Shown: piece by piece, positions 12,423 through 21,665 of the stretch
Layout of the letters: every line of letters begins with the position of its first letter
Position numbering within the stretch: the first letter of the stretch is position 1
Assembly (NCBI GenBank): GCA_000310025.1
Contig: FN647938.1
Coordinates: forward strand, 877,443 to 941,442
Origin: Ectocarpus siliculosus
Lineage: Eukaryota > Sar > Phaeophyceae > Ectocarpales > Ectocarpaceae
Direction of reading: 5' to 3'
Length of the DNA: 64,000 bases
The notes under the pieces: model-generated
What the model saw: the letters and a program-made list of their open reading frames with translations, nothing else
What the model was told of the DNA's origin: nothing
Database searches by the model: none
Position numbers and translations under genes: made by a program

Positions 12423-12787
12423 TGTTCGTGAGGTGGATTATGCCATCCTTACGAAGGCTACTGCGGTAGTACTCATGTGTGGTTTTGAGCTATGCAGGTG
12501 CGCAAGTGCGTGACCGTCCATCGGTCATTTGGATCTTCGGGGTATCTCCGGTAGTAGGATCTTTGGCAAGTTGTCGCGCATTCCTTGCTGTCATGTATTC
12601 CGAGTTCCGAATGCATCTTGCGACTGTTGCTCGCGTGCCTCGGTGTTTGTGATGCACCTGGGTGCCCACTCTCTTCCGTTGCTTGTGTCTACGAGGACGA
12701 CCAATAAAACGACTTTACCATCTCTTCACATTGTCAAACGGGACAGCCGTGCTCATCCAGCAGCACTCGGCTTGGGGCCAATCAACA
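12423..12787 (+). repeat. 3' LTR of the gag-only element (365 bp)
   Basis: It matches the 5' LTR except for a 3-bp deletion in the CCAATAAAA stretch. It ends AACA and is followed by the target duplication GAGAG. Confidence 0.93.
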
Positions 12788-13398
12788 GAGAGCACCGAAA
12801 CCAATTGGCGTACACAATGCCCGCGTACAGCTCTGGCTTGAGTTTCTTTTCTCGCTCAAATACACCGTGGTTTGCCGTCGCTACCAACGCCAGCGCGGCT
12901 GTTTTCGCGAAGGCCCTTGCACGACCGACGAGGGCAAACACGGCGACACCAGTATTGGGGGGGTACGTCTCTACTCTTCGCTGGCTGGCTCGTCGCTCGT
13001 CGCGGGGAGATGTGAGTCGGACGAAGGGCGAAGCGAAGAGTCCACACGTTTCACCTCATTCAAGCGTGCGGTCTGAGCTACCACGCTTGTTCGATGCCGT
13101 ACATCGTCTTGGGTGGGCTTGCCCCAAGTGAGCGGCGAGACTCGTTGCCACCAGCTCTTTTCCCGGATATCGACTTCGGGGATTGCGCCGCTTTGGGTCA
13201 CACATGATGATGTCGGCCCCTTGATCCCGCTCCGTCTGTTGATCCGCCCGTCTTTCACGCCCCCTGGTGTTTTCACCCTCGCCGGTGATTCAGCCCCCGT
13301 GGGTTCTGTGCCCGATAAACCTTCTCCGGCTTCCGCTTCTGGGGAGCCAGACGTCGTTCTCTTGCCCACCGTCGCACCCCTCCTAATAGCTCAATCTC
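12788..13398 (+). pseudogene. Gypsy pol relic, block 2: end of RNase H and linker
   Basis: Directly after the target duplication, the sequence reads with two or three single-base frame shifts as the gypsy RNase H C-terminal segment: 'HNARVQ', then 'LWLEFL', then 'KYT', at about 12815-12870. Block 1 ends in the immediately preceding part ('SDHKA'). Beyond about 12900 comes Ser/Pro-rich linker-like sequence without clear motifs. The continuity supports a single ancestral element interrupted by the insertion. Confidence 0.65.
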
Positions 13399-13500
13399 CC
13401 ACACTACTGACAGTTTGGCTAAACCGCCCATGGAACACCCATGGGTGACCCGTGGGCATGCCCATGGGCGGCCCATGAAGTGCCCACCATGGGTACTTCA
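13399..13500. repeat. Left end of a TIR-like, CCCATGGG-palindrome-rich segment
   Basis: From 'cacactactgacagtttgg' (about 13400) the sequence runs into clustered 8-bp palindromes CCCATGGG and variants (13429-13497). The reverse complement of 19400-19536 starts similarly ('ccacactttctacagtttt') and enters the same palindrome cluster. The two therefore behave as inverted terminal regions of one element, later split by the Copia insertion. The arms are imperfect and no target duplication is certain. Confidence 0.5.
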
Positions 13501-13549
13501 ACCTAGAACTTAGCCATCAGCGCCAACCTAGCACATATTGTGTGGGCTT

Positions 13550-13881
13550 TATTCGATATACTCGTAGCATAGCATGGGGGTGGTATATTGCGTATACATA
13601 TGCGGGGATTGCAGTGACGAACTACGGAGGGACAAGAAGTTTCTTTGTGTTTTCCTTGGGAGTGTAGTAGATTGGTGGAGATTCATGGAGATTCGTTATG
13701 GGTATTAAAGCGTTATGCGTGACTTGATGCCGTGATGGAATGACGAGCTCAAGCACGCCCCCGATGAATACAACACGTTTTTCACCACGTCTACACGTCT
13801 TTACCTACCCGTGCGGCCCGTCATGGCCGAGCTGCTCTACGCTCCCATCACACACAACTGAGCCACCCGAATTATCGATCA
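13550..13881 (+). repeat. 5' LTR of the Copia element (332 bp)
   Basis: It begins TATTCGATATAC and ends TTATCGATCA. The TA start departs from the usual TG, but matching GGCTT duplications outside both LTRs support these limits. Confidence 0.92.
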
Positions 13882-13965
13882 CGCTAGCCTATGACACGTC
13901 GTCTACGAGATTCGAGTCGAGCTTAGTTTGGAGTATCGCTTTGCGGCGATCAGCAGCAGCCACCG

Positions 13966-15456
13966 ATGAGCGACACCGAGCAAGATCGAGTGAGCGCCCG
14001 ACTAGCAGAGGAGGAAGCCCGGATCAACTACTTGGTCGAACAGAGGGTAGAAGCAAGACTGGCCGAAATGTCGAGGCAAGAAGCAGAGGAGCGGAGGACA
14101 GATGACGTCCGGACCGGAAGAGAGCACGAGGATCGCCACCAGCAACACGCGGGGCGGCCATCGGCCAACCCGACGACCGACGAAATCGCCCGCACACTCG
14201 CCGACGCCCTCACCGGTCGACTTCACGTCTCATCAGGGGACATGGGTAGAGTACCCATTAACGCAGGGACGGTTCGAATGACTGAGACTAAGCGCCTAGC
14301 GCCTTGGGATGGTGTTTTCAAGCAAGGGGAGGATGAGCAGGCTAAGTTTTTGATTTTTCGATCGAACATGGTAGCTATGTTTGCCCAGGAAGGAGTGCGT
14401 GACGTAGTACTGACTGAAGAAAAAATTCCAGTTGGGAAAGAAGGCGTGAGCATGGAGGAGATGCGTAGGGTGCATTCGAGTGGACGGGTAGAAAAGGCAA
14501 TAACGGCGTGGAACCTGCTGATCACGACAGTGACATACATGCCAATCCTAACCCAGATCATCGCCGATGGGAGCCCTAGTGGAGGTTGGAAGATATTCCT
14601 CAATTATTACGAGCCGCGTGCCAGGGCCGAAAAAGAAAGGCTGTCATCTCAATATCACGCTCTTGAGATGAAAGTAGGAGAGACCCCGCAAGAGTACTTC
14701 GGGAGATTTGCTGTTTTGCGCAGTAGGCTCGCCTCGCACGGTGTTGTTTTCTCCGACGATGATGCCAATGCCCACATGGTATACCACCTTTCCGACGAGT
14801 ACTCGGTAGAGAAGAAGATTCTGACCATGTCACCGATTCCCCCCTCGCGCGAGACAATTGAAAAGGCTGTGCGAGATGCTCATGCGGACTCGGTTCGCCG
14901 TCGGGAGGGGGAACCGAAGAATGGCGCGGGGCACGCGTTCGTCGCTTCCGGTGGCATCCGGGGCGATGGACGTGTCCAAAATGGGTCGAGTGGAAACGGC
15001 GGGGGTCAGGACGTAGACGGAGGCGCCCGGAGTCGGAGCAGGAGCAGGGTGAGAGGAAACAAGAAAGGCGGAGGTGAGAGAGGAGCCGACAACGACCACT
15101 GCTACCTACATCCGCGCTTGTTCCACACCAACGCCCAGTGCTACACCCAGCGCGACCGTCGGAAGAGCAGGAGCAGCAGCAGCCCCAACAGCAGCAGTCT
15201 CAGCAACAGCAACCCCAACAGCAGCAGTCTCAGCAACAGCAGTCTCAGCAACAGCAGCCTCAGCAACAGCAGTCTCAGCAACAGCAACTTCACGGACCGC
15301 CGCCGCAGCAGCCGAGCTACAGTGGGGGGGGCTGGGGCGGTGGGCCTCAGCACGGACCTCACAGCGGCTACGGAGGACAGCATCAGCACAGGTATGCAGC
15401 GCCCCCTCGTCCTCCACAACCGCCTTGGCGGCCTCCGTACGGGCACGCTAATGTGA
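13966..15456 (+). CDS. Copia Gag (UBN2-like), 496 codons
   Basis: This is the first long ATG frame after the 5' LTR. Residues 1-60 are charged and helical (coiled-coil-like). Residues about 105-310 form the gag core, including 'FLIFRSNMVAMF', 'WKIFLNYYEPRARAEKERL' and 'TPQEYFGRFAVLRSRLASHG', which is the typical copia gag pattern. A Cys/His cluster (HCYLHPRLFHTNAQC, about residues 380-395) may be a degenerate nucleic-acid-binding finger. The last 60 codons are AGC-rich (Ser/Asn) and lie in a trinucleotide repeat that reads as Gln in the pol frame. Gag would form the virus-like particle. The natural protein probably continues in the pol frame. Confidence 0.8.
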   Translation: MSDTEQDRVSARLAEEEARINYLVEQRVEARLAEMSRQEAEERRTDDVRTGREHEDRHQQHAGRPSANPTTDEIARTLADALTGRLHVSSGDMGRVPINAGTVRMTETKRLAPWDGVFKQGEDEQAKFLIFRSNMVAMFAQEGVRDVVLTEEKIPVGKEGVSMEEMRRVHSSGRVEKAITAWNLLITTVTYMPILTQIIADGSPSGGWKIFLNYYEPRARAEKERLSSQYHALEMKVGETPQEYFGRFAVLRSRLASHGVVFSDDDANAHMVYHLSDEYSVEKKILTMSPIPPSRETIEKAVRDAHADSVRRREGEPKNGAGHAFVASGGIRGDGRVQNGSSGNGGGQDVDGGARSRSRSRVRGNKKGGGERGADNDHCYLHPRLFHTNAQCYTQRDRRKSRSSSSPNSSSLSNSNPNSSSLSNSSLSNSSLSNSSLSNSNFTDRRRSSRATVGGAGAVGLSTDLTAATEDSISTGMQRPLVLHNRLGGLRTGTLM

Positions 15457-18400
15457 TGCACGCGTATAGTGCTATGCCCTACGGGGGGCCCGCGAATGGT
15501 ACCGAGTATGGCGGGTGGGAGCAGCAGCAGCAGCAGCAGCAGCAGCCTTCGCCAGACTACTACCAGCAGCAGCCGTACTACCCGCCTCCGACACCGTACT
15601 ACCAGCAGCAGCAGCCACCATCGCAGCCTCCGCCACCGCCGTCGTTTCAGCCGCAGCAGCAGCAGCACTCCACCCATGCCCCGCCCCAGTCGCCCTCTCC
15701 CGGAGCAGCAACCTATCCGCCTGGACATCTCCACTCCCTGATGGCACACTTTGTGTCCGCTGACGAGATGAGTTCGCTTTCGGTTTCGAGTGATGTAAGC
15801 AGTGTCGCATGTGGTGATGATCTTGGCTTTGCTTTGTCTGCACAGAGTTGCGAATACAGTCCTGGTAGGGAGGTATTTTGGTCTGATAGCGGTGCAAGCA
15901 ACCATTTTGTGAGTAACAGCTCCAAGATGTACAACATCTCGCCTGTCCCCCCCGGCAAAGAATTCATCAAAGTAGGCAATGGTGCTTATTTGCGCGTGGA
16001 GTGCGTAGGTAGTGTCAATCTGGCATTTCACATGGCCGGAGGTCGATCGGGAGAAGCGGATTTCTGTGTCCAATTGACAGACGTGTACGTAGTACCAGGG
16101 ATTTCGTTCAACTTGTTCTCTCTGCACCACACGCAGAAAAAGCACAGGATAATGTTGGATGAGAGGGGTGTGCACCTTTTCGGTGGTCGGCTTAGTTTCG
16201 CATATTCGGATATCGGATGCTCTCTATCGGCCACCCGCTTGCCTCCCTCGTACCGCGACGGTGATGTAATCCCCTCTACCGTCGTTCTCCGCGCCGACAC
16301 CGGAAGGATCTGCCTGTCCAACAACGTCGTGTGGATCAACCGCCGCACCGCCGTGCCGGCGCCGGTACCGGCCAGCGGGGGGGGCTCTTCGGTCACCGCG
16401 GCGCCCTCGCCGGCCGCCGCCGTTCCTGCAGCCGCTGCCGCACCGCCACCGCCATGGGCATCGCGGACGTACACCTACACCCCGCCCACAGCGACCACCG
16501 CTTCGCCGCCGCCCACTTCTCCGTCGATCTTCACAGGGTCCGGAGCCGCGTCGCCGATCTCCACGGCGTCTTCGAGTGCACCGCCGTCCACCGCAGCCAC
16601 GCCGCCCCGTCCACCGCCGACACCCCCGCCCGCAAGCGCCGCCGCTCCCGCTCCCCATCACCCGCCGCTTTCACAGCGAGCCGTCAGAGAATTGGGCGAG
16701 AAGGAAACCAGAGTGCATGGCCGTACGCGCGGCGACCGAGTGCGCTTCATGGATGAGCAACAGCAACCGCCGTCGCCGTCAGGTGGCGGCACCGCTCTCC
16801 AACACCGCCTTGGGCTGCTGTCGATGATGGGCAAGGATGCGCTCGTCTCGTCGCTCGCCACCCGGGAGGCCGTCGATCAAGGACGTCGAGACCTGCCAGC
16901 GTCCGCCAGCATCGCCCCTCCCGCTCCCCCACCGCCGCAAGATACGAGTTTAGCAGGCCATGGGAGCGGGGGGGCCGCAGGAGCTGGAGGGCCGGGGGGC
17001 CTGCACATGTTCGCAGCAATGTTCGCCACCCGCGAGGACGTGGAAGCCACTCTTCGTGCCAAGCGCCCTCCTGACAAGATGCCGGACCTCCCTCACTGCC
17101 TCGCCAGCGACCTCCGAGTGCCGAAAACGTTCAAGGAGGCCATGCGGTCTCAAAATTCAGAGTTGTGGGATGATGCAGTCGGTCGGGAGTTTTTCGGTCT
17201 GTTGGATGCAGGTACTTTTAGTCCGGTGTAGCAACCAGTAGAAAACTTCATCAACGCCAAGTGGGTATTCAACTGTAAGGCAGACGAGTACGGATGGCCG
17301 ACGAAATTCAAGGCAAGACTTGTAGCGCGGGGGGACATGCAGAGGGCTTCGATTGATTTTGGAGAATTGTTTGCACCCACCGTATCCGTGTCTAGTGTGC
17401 GTTTGTTGGCAGCTTTGGCATGTGAGCAGAACCTTGACTTGTGTCATTTCGATATTCAGCAGGCGTTTGTGCAGTCTGAGCTTGAAGAGGATGTTTTCAT
17501 GCGTCTCCCGCAAGGTTGTGGTAGGTTATCTGGACTGATCGTGAAGCTATGCAAGAGTCTGTACGGTTTGAAGCAGGCGTCACGACAATGGCATGCGCAC
17601 CTGACGAGGTGTTTGTTACTTTTAGGATTTGTACAATGTTTGGCGGATGCATGTGTTTTTCGATTTATGGAGGATGGATGTGTGATCATGATCATCGTGG
17701 TCCACGTGGATGACATTTTTGCCGTAGGGCAGAAGGAGAGATGTGACAAGTTTGGCAGAGACCTCAACGAGATGGTCCCCGTGAAGAACCTTGGGGAGTT
17801 GAGGTGGTACTCCGCGTGCTTTTACCAGAGAGATCTAGAGAGAGGCCTTTTGAGGATCTCGCAGCAAAGGTTTGCAGAAGAGTTGGCTGCAGAGTACGGC
17901 GTAGAGTGGGGGAAGAGTGTGCCCTTGCCTGTGAGCATGAAGCTCACCGACTTTGACGAGGACGAAGCGTGTGCTGATGTCCCTTTCCGCGAGTTGGTAG
18001 GATCCCTGATGTGGTTGGCCACTCAAACCAGGCCGGACATCGCGAATGCAGTACGAGCAGTAGCGCGGTATTGCGCGTCTCCCAAGATGGTGCACTGGAA
18101 GGCAGCACTTGGTATTTTAGGGTACGTGCGTAGGACGAGTTGGATGGGGATTACATTTGAGAGGGGTGTGGTGACTGGCATGAGCATGCAGGTGTTTGTG
18201 GATGCTGACTATGCGAGCAAGGCAGCAGACCGTAGGTCGGTTTCAGGAGGACTAGTGATGTGTGGGGGTGGGTGTGTGACTTGGTTTTCGAGGACGCAGA
18301 AGTGCGTTACGCTTTCCACAACGGAAGCAGAGTATGTGGCAATTGCCGACGTCTTGAAGGAGGTGCTTTTCTTGAGGCAAGTTTGGCGTTTTATGTTGCC

Positions 18401-18653
18401 AGATGCAGGTATGCCGTGCATTCAAATCTTCGAGGATAATCAGGGAGCGATTCAGATTGCGCACAACCCGATCACGAACTCAAACTCGAAGCACATTGAT
18501 GTACGGCATCACTTTATCAGGGAACTGGTAGAGAGGAAGGAGATTTCGATTACTCATGTGGCGTCGGAGTTTCAGCATGCAGATTTCTTGACGAAGGCTA
18601 TCAGCAAGGAATCTTTTGCGTTGCACAGAGACTTTGTGATGAATTTGCAGTGA
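15138..18653 (+). pseudogene. Copia Pol: protease, RT and RNase H, one in-frame stop, integrase core missing
   Basis: This frame is -1 relative to gag and overlaps it in the CAG/AGC tract. It opens with Gln- and Pro-rich sequence. The aspartic protease comes next (FWSDSGASNHFVS, about 15880-15910). A post-integrase signature (DTGRICLSNNVVW, about 16297-16335) and a long Pro/Ala/Ser-rich linker follow, and RT starts at about 17120 (FKEAMRSQNSELWDDAV). A TAG at 17229-17231 interrupts before 'FINAKWVFN'. The same frame resumes and holds 'FDIQQAFVQSELEEDVFM', 'LYGLKQASRQWH' and the polymerase motif VHVDDIFAVG, with His replacing the usual Tyr. RNase H follows: 'FVDADYAS', 'LSTTEAEYVA', 'EDNQGAI', 'SKHIDVRHHFIRE'. 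It ends with TGA at 18653. Confidence 0.88.
15165..15293 (+). repeat. CAG/CAA trinucleotide tract at the gag-pol overlap
   Basis: The tract consists of near-continuous CAG and CAA triplets with CCC and TCT interruptions. It reads as Ser/Asn in the gag frame and Gln in the pol frame, and it is the only place where the two frames can be joined. Confidence 0.85.
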
Positions 18654-18954
18654 CAGAGGTGTTTTCGGATCAAATCGTTCTTTGCCGTTGAGTGGAAGAG
18701 AGAGGATATGTACGAGTTTGAACAAGAGATAGAGAGGGTCAAGTGGAGATGGTAGTGTTTTGGAAGGTTAATGTTCGGGATTTTTCTTGATGATTTGGAA
18801 GAGTTGGTATGCGATTGATTGTTTTTGGAGGTATTGTTTTGGTGTTGGAGTTTTCGATTTTGTCTTGGTTTTGATTTGTTTTGGGATGAACTGGTATGAT
18901 AAGGATGACTTTGATATTTTGTTGGAGCATGACGATGCATACGAGCAGGGGGGC
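18654..18954 (+). other. 3' untranslated region of the Copia element
   Basis: T/G-rich sequence between the pol stop and the 3' LTR. It has no coding signal and ends in a purine-rich, G-heavy run that is a candidate polypurine tract. Confidence 0.6.
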
Positions 18955-19286
18955 TATTCGATATACTCGTAGCATAGCATGGGGGTGGTATATTGCGTAT
19001 ACATATGCGGGGATTGCAGTGACGAACTACGGAGGGACAAGAAGTTTCTTTGTGTTTTCCTTGGGAGTGTAGTAGATTGGTGGAGATTCATGGAGATTCG
19101 TTATGGGTATTAAAGCGTTATGCGTGACTTGATGCCGTGATGGAATGACGAGCTCAAGCACGCCCCCGATGAATACAACACGTTTTTCACCACGTCTACA
19201 CGTCTTTACCTACCCGTGCGGCCCGTCATGGCCGAGCTGCTCTACGCTCCCATCACACACAACTGAGCCACCCGAATTATCGATCA
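18955..19286 (+). repeat. 3' LTR of the Copia element (332 bp)
   Basis: It is identical by eye to the 5' LTR and is followed by the GGCTT target duplication. Confidence 0.92.
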
Positions 19287-19289
19287 GGC

Positions 19290-19314
19290 TTGGGGTTAGG
19301 GTTAGGGTTAGCGT
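19290..19314 (+). repeat. Short interstitial telomere-like repeat (TTAGGG)n
   Basis: Three consecutive 'ggttag' units directly adjoin the Copia target duplication. A shorter run ('aaggttagggttagg') occurs at about 34780-34794. Confidence 0.7.
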
Positions 19315-19399
19315 GAGGTTATCCGCCGCTAAATGCCCGTTCCAAAGCAGATAATCTCTTCTTTAGGAGTACATTGGTTCCGGTTGAAGGGCTCTCATT

Positions 19400-19545
19400 G
19401 GCCGCCCATGGGTTGCCCATGGGTTGCCCATGGGCCGCTGGGCTGCCCACGGGCTACCCATGGGTCAACCATGGGTCAACCATGGGCGGCCCATGGGTGA
19501 CCCATGGGCGTTTTTTCAAAACTGTAGAAAGTGTGGAGACCTTCC
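19400..19545. repeat. Right end of the TIR-like, CCCATGGG-palindrome-rich segment
   Basis: At least nine CCCATGGG or one-mismatch variants are packed into 19404-19509. They are followed by a segment that reads, on the reverse strand, like the left end at 13400-13430. The cluster lies between the Copia insertion and the integrase block of the gypsy relic. Confidence 0.55.
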
Positions 19546-20250
19546 TAGCTGCCCTTTCGCTTGAACGAGCTCCTCTGGAATCTTATGGACTCTGGCGAGA
19601 ACACCCTGGCCCTTCCAGTGCGTGTCGACTTTCTGGGGTCGTTGCCCGTCACGTCTCGAGGGAGTGGTACATATATTGATGTGCCGTTAGTTTTTACCAC
19701 GGAGCGGAAATGCACGCCGCTACGAAGGCGGAATTTGCCGCCAAGGGAACGGCTAATACTTTTGTCAAAAGACACATGGCGTTGTTGGGTTGTCCTGTGA
19801 CTCTTCTCTCGCACAACGGTATGCAGTTTTGCTCCAGTTGTCCATGGCTGTTCGACTTGATGGAGATTAAGAAAATCACCACGAGCTCGTAGCACTTCCG
19901 AAAGAAGCAACGGGGCTGAGCGGGTCAACTGTTAGAAAGGCTTACCCATTAGACTACTCAGTCAGCGCTGACTGAGTAGTCTAATGGGTAAGCCTTTCTA
20001 ACATCAACCACACCACATGGTTCCATCGCTAGCTATTGTGGGTAAACGAACGTAAGAACGATTGGGTCGTTCGCCCTCTTCGTCATATCAAGTTTGCCTA
20101 CATTAACACCTGGGTGTAGACGTCATCACCCGAAACAGTGATCGATTTTCTGTGTTGGAGTCATGTCATCAGTTTTTGTACTGTAGACTAATCAATATAG
20201 GTTTTCACTTAAGAAGTATTACCGGAATCGTCTTCGGTATGTTATTCAGT
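19546..20250 (+). pseudogene. Gypsy pol relic, block 3: integrase core
   Basis: The reading runs through 'CRGSGTYI'-like sequence, then 'VFTTERK' where the family has a TDRFSR-type first catalytic Asp. Next comes 'MHAATKAEFAAKGTANTF' at 19710-19760, and 'LLSHNGMQFCS' where LLSDNG carries the second catalytic Asp. 'KKITTSS' is at about 19868-19890, and 'AERVN' is split by a palindromic insert from 'NHTTW' and 'VNERKNDW' (about 20005-20070). Both visible catalytic aspartates are substituted and stops are frequent, so the integrase is dead. This completes the same plus-strand relic that begins at 8398. Beyond about 20100 homology fades. Confidence 0.75.
19930..20003. mobile_element. 74-bp perfect palindrome flanked by a 5-bp direct duplication
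   Basis: The sequence from TGTTAGAAAGGC (19930) to GCCTTTCTAACA (20003) is its own reverse complement, centred on AGCGCT at 19966/19967. TCAAC stands on both sides (19925-19929 and 20004-20008). Removing the palindrome and one TCAAC restores the gypsy integrase reading (GAERVNHTTW). The duplication and restored empty site show that it is an insertion, probably a minimal foldback or MITE-like unit. Confidence 0.85.
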
Positions 20251-20987
20251 TGGCACTGTACACACCTGCTGTATGGGTTACAGCGAGTGTGCGGGGGCCT
20301 CTTGGAGTCGATCCTGGGAAGAAATTTCTGACACTTCCATCGAATTACCCGCCCTGGCCACAAGAGGCTCGTTCCAAGTAGAGGGAAAATACTGTGGGTG
20401 GAGAGGACGCGATTCGCACAGTATCCGTCGATTGGTTTTTACCAGATATCGGTGCACCTTCGTGCATCACACTACCCGGCGGGGTGCGGCGGTGGTGCGA
20501 CGTGACTTTTTGGTCGCTAAACAGGGCATGTCGCTAAACAGGCTCGCAACGCCGGGGCCTCCACTGTATGCATTGAACCACCTATTATTGGTAGCAGGTA
20601 GGTCGTACGTCGGACCATTGATTGTACAATGTGTCCTATATATTACTCATGTAACGTTGCCACAGGTCGGATGAACCGTCTCACCGTGATCGCTATTTAT
20701 TTATTGTTTGCAGCAGTTTAACACTGAGTACACATCCCAATATTCTGAACGCTGACGACATCGCATCTCGAGGGAGAGGGCGAGCAGTCTTTCTTCCTGT
20801 GGAAGTTCTAAGAATTGTTCTTTTGGCAAGTGAGTGCTCTGGAGGACATCCAGCCAGTTTATTTGAGTGTACCTTTTTAGGGTAAGTTAACCTGTGACCA
20901 CGGGAATCGACCGCGTCGAGTGTTGGCTCAGTACGGACATACGAAGGTACTGGGTAGAGAGAGATCGGAACGGTTTTTAATGTGAAG

Positions 20988-21034
<47 letters not shown>

Positions 21035-21665
21035 CCTCTCTAGAAAAAACGAATGTATTAGAAAAAACGAATGAATGTATGTTTGAAAAGGCACCACCGC
21101 CGTCAACCAACATACATACCAAGATCCGAAATGCTTTCGCTTTCTTCCTGTCGAGAGAAATTTTAGGTCGTCTTCACCCCTATATAGACTATGTATGTGT
21201 GATTCCTCTGGAAGTTTGAAAAACTGGAGGTGTGGAGGTCTCGCCCAAGTATACCACTGACTGCCGCTGCTCTATGGAGTCTTGCTAGTTGTTTGCCACT
21301 TCTTCTGTTTTTCTTATCCGTTGAACGTACATACCACGACCATCAGTTGGCTCGGGCTGCTGCTCACCGCTCACCACACACATCGTATTTCGTCTGTTTG
21401 TCCGTCTCTCTACCTGCGTGCAGACAGCACGCAGGAAACGTAGATCTATGCATATTCAGTTGGTGAAACACACAAAGAAAGTCATTTTCGAACATCGGGT
21501 CCCCAGAAAAATGAAAAAAAAATGATGAATTTGTTCAAAGCGTTCCGTAAGTAGCCAAACAAACGGTCTTTCTCTCAACCTCCACCGAACACCATCCACA
21601 CTCCAACTCGCCCTCTCACACCTACACCGGAACCCAGGACTTCGTAGCGCGAGAGTGCCGGCACG
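20251..21665. other. Intergenic region upstream of gene A
   Basis: No coding sequence is recognised. It contains a segment at 20884-20925 shared with the region upstream of gene C and a CAA microsatellite. A possible TATA-like 'cctatatagac' at 21179-21189, about 480 bp before the gene A start codon, is too weak to call a promoter. Confidence 0.4.
20988..21033 (+). repeat. (CAA)15 microsatellite
   Basis: Uninterrupted ACA/CAA triplets over 46 bp. Confidence 0.95.

Larger units (their letters stand above)
9798..12787 (+). mobile_element. Non-autonomous LTR retrotransposon carrying only gag (TR-GAG type)
   Basis: Two direct LTRs (9798-10165 and 12423-12787) begin TGTT and end AACA. They differ only by a 3-bp indel near the CCAATAATAAA stretch. 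The 5-bp target duplication GAGAG lies at 9793-9797 and 12788-12792. The 2257-bp interior holds a broken gag with two zinc knuckles and then about 1.2 kb of non-coding sequence. No protease, integrase or RT could be found. A purine-rich tract ('aatcaggaggg'-like, about 12409-12422) sits just before the 3' LTR, as expected for the polypurine tract. The element landed inside the RNase H region of the older gypsy relic, whose reading resumes right after the 3' duplication. Confidence 0.9.
13545..19291 (+). mobile_element. Copia LTR retrotransposon with integrase core deleted (including 5-bp TSDs)
   Basis: LTRs of 332 bp lie at 13550-13881 and 18955-19286. They are identical by eye and flanked by the duplication GGCTT (13545-13549, 19287-19291). 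The order gag, protease, RT, RNase H is that of Ty1/copia, in which integrase should lie between protease and RT. Here the text passes from the protease region to the post-integrase signature 'DTGRICLSNNVVW' with no HHCC finger or DDE core between them. One TAG stop (17229-17231) and a gag/pol frame change also interrupt it. A G-rich tract ('cgagcaggggggg'-like, 18942-18953) precedes the 3' LTR as a candidate polypurine tract. LTR identity means the insertion is recent. Confidence 0.92.

Noticed and set aside
15141-16175. Minus-strand 344-codon Leu/Arg-rich ORF
   Set aside because: It is an antisense reading of the CAG tract and protease region of Copia, with no motif of its own.
19290-19314. 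True telomere or chromosome end
   Set aside because: Only about three units are present and ordinary sequence continues on both sides; interstitial at most.
21179-21189. TATA-box promoter of gene A
   Set aside because: The single TATA-like word is about 480 bp upstream of the ATG, is not conserved before genes B and C, and has no other support.
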